This document shows, one piece after another, positions 60,651 to 64,000 of a stretch of DNA of 64,000 nt (its first letter is position 1; each line of letters begins with the position of its first letter). Origin of the DNA: Prinia subflava (lineage: Eukaryota; Chordata; Aves; Passeriformes; Cisticolidae). The stretch is taken from assembly GCF_021018805.1 (NCBI RefSeq), contig NC_086253.1:36953583-37017582 (forward strand), in the 5' to 3' direction. Below the pieces are notes generated by a model that was not told the DNA's origin, made no database searches, and was given only the letters and a program-made list of their open reading frames with translations. Made by a program: the position numbers and the translations under genes.

Positions 60651-61150
60651 CTAATCGTCTGCGAGGCTTTCACCATCACCTTCTTCTTCAAGCTCCTTTT
60701 CAAGCTCCTTCAGCTCGTCTTCAGGAGCCATGGCCTTGGCGACCCGAGCAGCAGCCGGAGAGGGGGTAGATGTGGAACTTAAAACTAACTTAATTAACAA
60801 TCTCCTGATTAGTCCGAAAGCAAGACAAACAATTAAAATAATAAACAAAATCAACAGACATGTTTTTAAAATGGACCCGGCCCATCCAGATAAACCCCAA
60901 CCTTTAAGAATGTAAAGAGCACGGTCGGGAGGCTTAGCATCTTGGGTCTGGGTCTGAAAAACAAAACTGGGGGGCCAAAAATTATTAATTTGGGTCACAG
61001 AAATAGGAAAAGGACAGGTCATGGTCCCATTCCCACAGGATGGGAAGAGAGGGTCTGGAGGAGACTCGCCTTCGACAGCGGAATGCCGCCGAAGCCACCT
61101 GCAGGACGCTGTCGTCACGCTCCCTCTTCCTTTTAATGAATGGTTTTACC
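60651..61150 (-). pseudogene. env: Env remnant: transmembrane anchor and cytoplasmic tail
   Basis: An open frame overlaps the 3' end of integrase in another frame and stops at TAG (60651-60653). It is open from about 61150 without a convincing ATG. The last 155 codons contain a juxtamembrane stretch (LKGWGLSGWAG), a hydrophobic helix of about 22 residues (60810-60875), a short basic stop-transfer segment, and an acidic Glu/Lys-rich tail. This is the shape of a retroviral env transmembrane end. The surface subunit, fusion peptide and disulfide-bonded loop are absent, because only about 350 bases separate the integrase end from the anchor. An internal env deletion is therefore inferred. No entry function is possible from what remains. 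The assignment rests on position and topology, not on a search. Confidence 0.65.
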
Positions 61151-61617
61151 CATTTGGCAGGTATCCATTTGATCCCGGTAGGCGTGAGGACACAGGCGTA
61201 TCCACGCCCCCACGTCACCAGGTCAAACGGACCCTCCACCTTCCCTGACTCAGGCAATCTCACCAGCACCGGGGGCTTGGGATCGAACTGCCACTCCTTG
61301 TTGCACCCAAAGTGTATGGTAATGAGCGGATTGGGATTTTCAAAGGAACAATTTAGAAAATTGATGACATAAAGGGCTCGGGCTAATCTGATTGCCGGCG
61401 GTTCCACCTTTAATACCTGTTGCTGCTGTTTAAGGACCCTCTTGACCTCTTGGTGTGTCCTCTCTACGATTGCTTGGCCTGTGGGGGAGTGGGGGATGCC
61501 TGTCTTGTGCTCCACTCCCCATTGCTGCAGGAAGCCAGCAAATTCCTTGGATTTGTACGCAGGGCCGTTGTCTGTTTTGATTCCCTTGGGGATGCCCATG
61601 AATGAGAAGGCCTAACA
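60985..61617 (-). pseudogene. pol: Integrase, second part, after a frameshift
   Basis: This frame carries the second catalytic Asp (TDNGPAY, codon at about 61572) and the catalytic Glu (GQAIVERTHQE, about 61464) with 35 residues between them, the classic DD35E spacing. The carboxy-terminal domain follows, with a conserved tryptophan and lysine pattern (GIKWIPAKWVKPF) and a basic end. The upstream part of integrase is in another frame, so a single-base loss near 61610-61617 separates the two halves. It overlaps the env remnant by about 160 bases, a common arrangement. Confidence 0.88.
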
Positions 61618-63449
61618 AAGTGTTGGATAACATGTTGGGCCCTCTCACCTGCGTGCGCAGAGGCATAGACAGCGCCAGAGAAGGTATCGACGGAGACGTG
61701 AACGTACTTCAGTCTCCCAAATGATGGAATGTGGGTGACATCTGTCTGCCAGAGTTCACAGCTCTCCAACCCACGAGGGTTGACCCCGGCATGCAGGGTA
61801 GGCACAGCGTGGGACTGACAGGAAGGACACGAGCCGACAATCGCCTTAGCTTGTTGACGTGTGAGGTTAAAACGTCTAGCTAAGCTAGGCGCGTTCTGAT
61901 GGAACAGCTGATGGCTGAGCTTGGCCTGCTCAAAAACGTCAGGCAATGGGGCTATCGCTACAGGGGCAGCAAGAGCGTCAGCCCTCCTGTTACCCTCAGC
62001 AATAAACCCAGGCAATTCAGTGTGCGACCTGGTATGCATCACATAAAACGGTTGCTCTCGGTGGGAGACAATTTTGACCAATTTCGAGAGCTGCTCATAC
62101 AGAGCTGTGTTGGACACCTCTTGTAAAATTGCCTGATCTGCTCTAGATACCACCCCCGCTACGTATGCGGAGTCGGTTACAATATTGAGAGGTCCAGAGA
62201 ATCTCTCAAGTGCTCTGACGACAGCGGCCAACTCGGCTATTTGAGGTGAACCCTCAACTACTTTAATATCTGCCTCCCACTGCCGAGTTTCAGGGTCCTC
62301 CCAAGTCATCACTGACTTATGAGAACTTCCGGACGCGTCAGTAAAAACTGTCATCGCATCAAGAGGTCTCCTGCTCCGGACACTCTTTAAAGCCAATTTA
62401 AATGTTACGTCTGAATTAAATAGTTTGTGGGCCGGCCGATGAATTGAAATTTGGCCCGTAAAGGAATCTAGAGCGAATTGAAGTGCTTCATTTTCCTGAA
62501 GCAGGTGTTCCAACATGGGTTTGGTCATTTGGCCTGTTGACAATCCAATTGGCATGTGAATACATTCGAAGTCGCACCCTGCCAAATCTTTCATCCGCGT
62601 TCTTGCTTTGCGGACGAGCTCAGCCATAAGCTCTTGTGGCTGTGTCATTCTTTTGGGCCGATGGTGGCTGAGAAAGACCCACTCTATAATAAGAAGAGGG
62701 TCCTTTCTGCCTTGGCCCTTGGTGTTGTGTGCTGATGTTTTTGCACCCGTGTCCCATTGAAAAATGATCCCATGTAGATGTGGCAGCTTACCCAGAATGA
62801 TGAACCGAAAGGGAAGCTTGGGATCGCATCTGTGTGCCTGTCGTGATGTCATTGCCTGCTGGACCTTCTCCAACGCTGCTTTTGCCTCTGCGGTAAGCAC
62901 CCTAGGAGAACTGAGCTCCCCTCCCCCTTTCAATAAATTGAAAAGAGGGGCTAGATCCTTGGTGGTCAGACCTAGCCAGGGCCTTACCCAATTCAAGGCA
63001 CCGCAAAGCTGATGGGCGTCCGCAAGGGTACGGACATTTGTCCGAATTTCCAATTTTTGAGGCACAATGGTCCTCTTACCAATCTCCAGGCCCAGGTACT
63101 TCCAGGGTGGCATCATTTGGATCTTATCTTTTTGCAGCTCGAACCCTGCAGCAACTAACGAATTGGTTACAAGGTCAAGCGCTCGCGTAAGTTCATCTTC
63201 GGTCGGCGCGCAAACGAGGATGTCATCCATATAGTGGTGGATGACAACCCCCTCCGCGGCTGCGCACACAGGGGACAGCAAGGAAGAGACGTACTGCTGA
63301 CACATCACCGGGGAGGCTTTCAACCCTTGCGGTAGCACTCTCCAGTGGTACCTCTTCCTCGGGGCCGCCCGGTTGATGGAAGGAACCGAGAATGCGAAAC
63401 GCGGGGCATCATCTGGGTGTAGAGGAATTTGGAAAAAGCAATCTTTTAT
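61464..63449 (-). pseudogene. pol: Reverse transcriptase (from palm), RNase H and integrase front
   Basis: A long open frame (624 codons from the first Met at 63338, and open up to the stop at 63450). LPQG and the YMDD catalytic box (63222-63233) mark the palm; the thumb and connection follow (LCGALNWVRPWLG). RNase H shows its four acidic residues in FTDASG, IAELAAV, TDSAYV and GNRRADALA. The integrase zinc site reads HQLFH, then CPSC, and the first catalytic Asp is in WQTDVTH (about 61742). The true protein is lost after HVIQHF, where the frame shifts; the last 50 codons are an out-of-frame tail. An in-frame stop separates it from the amino part of the polymerase. Confidence 0.92.
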
Positions 63450-64000
63450 TTACAGCCAGTCAATTACAGCCAGATTCCAATTTCGTGGCAGCATGGTTGA
63501 GGAAGGCATCCCAGGCTGGAGAGACCCCATATCTTCAATTACTTCGTTAATTTGGTGGAGGTCGTGGAGGAGGTGCCATCGTTTTTTGTCACTCTTTCGA
63601 ATGACAAAAACGGGCGAGTTCCATGGAGAATTGGTCTCCACAATGTGACCTTTAGCTAATTGCTCCTCCACGAGCTCCTCAAGCGCCTGTAATTTCTCTT
63701 TTGTTAGCGGCCACTGCTCAACCCAGACTGGTTTATCTGTCGTCCAATTCAGTTTGAGGGTCGGGCGCTTCTCAGCAGCCGCTGCCTGAAAATTTTGCAA
63801 GGGGTCGGGAATTTCGATTGTGACCCCCCACTGAGCCATGAGGTCTCTTCCAAGCAGGGGTTCCTTGTAATCTAAAACAAAAGGACGGATGGCAGCCAAT
63901 TGTCCTTTTGGCCCCGTAATTTTTACCACGTTTTTCGACTGTTTTGCGGATTGGAACCCTCCTACACCTTGGATCTGCCCGTCCACGTCCTCCAGGGGCC
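63450..64000 (-). pseudogene. pro-pol: Protease end and reverse transcriptase fingers, partial
   Basis: The frame enters from the window edge with the flap-like IQGVGG and the LLGRDLMAQWG end of a retroviral protease, so the catalytic Asp is outside the window. Reverse transcriptase starts with the W-W-PL-EKL and EEQLAKGHIVETNSPWNSPV stretch. The fingers motif reads WHLLHDLHQIN, with His where Arg is usual in two places. That pattern is consistent with CpG decay on either strand. The frame ends at TAA (63450-63452). The same frame continues beyond the stop as the polymerase palm. A ten-base word, TTACAGCCAG on the plus strand, occurs at 63450 and again at 63464, so the stop lies in a short duplication. 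Confidence 0.92.

Larger units (their letters stand above)
59975..64000 (-). mobile_element. Class II (ERVK-like) provirus, 3' half, cut by the window edge
   Basis: Read from right to left: end of protease, reverse transcriptase, RNase H, integrase, an env remnant, polypurine tract and 3' LTR. The YMDD polymerase box, LPQG, the W-W-L connection region and the integrase layout are of the alpha/betaretroviral kind. The pol frame carries one in-frame stop and one frameshift, and env is mostly absent. Gag, the start of protease and the 5' LTR lie beyond 64000, so age and target duplication cannot be assessed. Confidence 0.93.

Noticed and set aside
1..64000. CRISPR arrays, bacterial-type operons, tRNA or rRNA genes
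   Set aside because: No regularly spaced short repeats, no cloverleaf-forming tRNA sequence and no rRNA segment were seen. The window is vertebrate nuclear DNA.

Overview
The window reads as a gene-poor, AT-rich piece of a bird nuclear genome, most likely a neoavian and possibly a passerine. The main evidence is the repeat content. There are several CR1 LINE 3' ends, one finishing in the diagnostic ATTCTGTG octamer repeat. Two pieces match the widespread avian ERVL-type LTR whose 3' end carries TGTGGTTTAACCC on the opposite strand. Two class II (ERVK-like) endogenous retroviruses lie on the minus strand. The species and chromosome cannot be read from the sequence.

Layout. 1-15.7 kb is non-coding, with a probable solo LTR (1590-2193), one CR1 3' end (12251-12672), a probable minus-strand LTR (about 13380-13841) and simple repeats. 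15758-20859 is a complete LTR element on the minus strand. It has two 389-bp LTRs that differ at four positions, a 6-bp target duplication (GTAATC), a lysine-tRNA-type primer binding site, a polypurine tract and only a gag amino-terminal reading frame; no pol was found. 20.9-24 kb holds two exon-like segments on the plus strand (21226-21395, with a frameshift, and 23763-23913), which suggests that the ERV sits antisense in an intron of an unidentified gene or decayed gene. 25.7 kb has an ERVL LTR fragment. 28382-29733 is a solo LTR with a 6-bp target duplication and an internal GC-rich 131-bp tandem repeat. 30-59.9 kb is mostly non-coding, with five CR1 pieces, an ERVL LTR at 37.5-38.2 kb and a possible LTR at 55112-55630. 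59975 to the window end is the 3' half of a second class II provirus on the minus strand: LTR, polypurine tract, a remnant of the env transmembrane segment, integrase, RNase H, reverse transcriptase and the end of protease. It is cut by the window edge.

How the parts relate. The 15.8-20.9 kb element has what is needed in cis (LTRs, primer site, polypurine tract, leader) but not the enzymes, so it must have been copied by proteins supplied from elsewhere. The 60-64 kb provirus belongs to the same broad retroviral class and keeps all the catalytic motifs that can be seen. However, its pol frame is broken by an in-frame stop within a short duplication and by a one-base frameshift in integrase, and most of env is missing. 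Whether the two elements belong to one family cannot be decided from this window. No intact host gene, RNA gene or CRISPR array was recognised.
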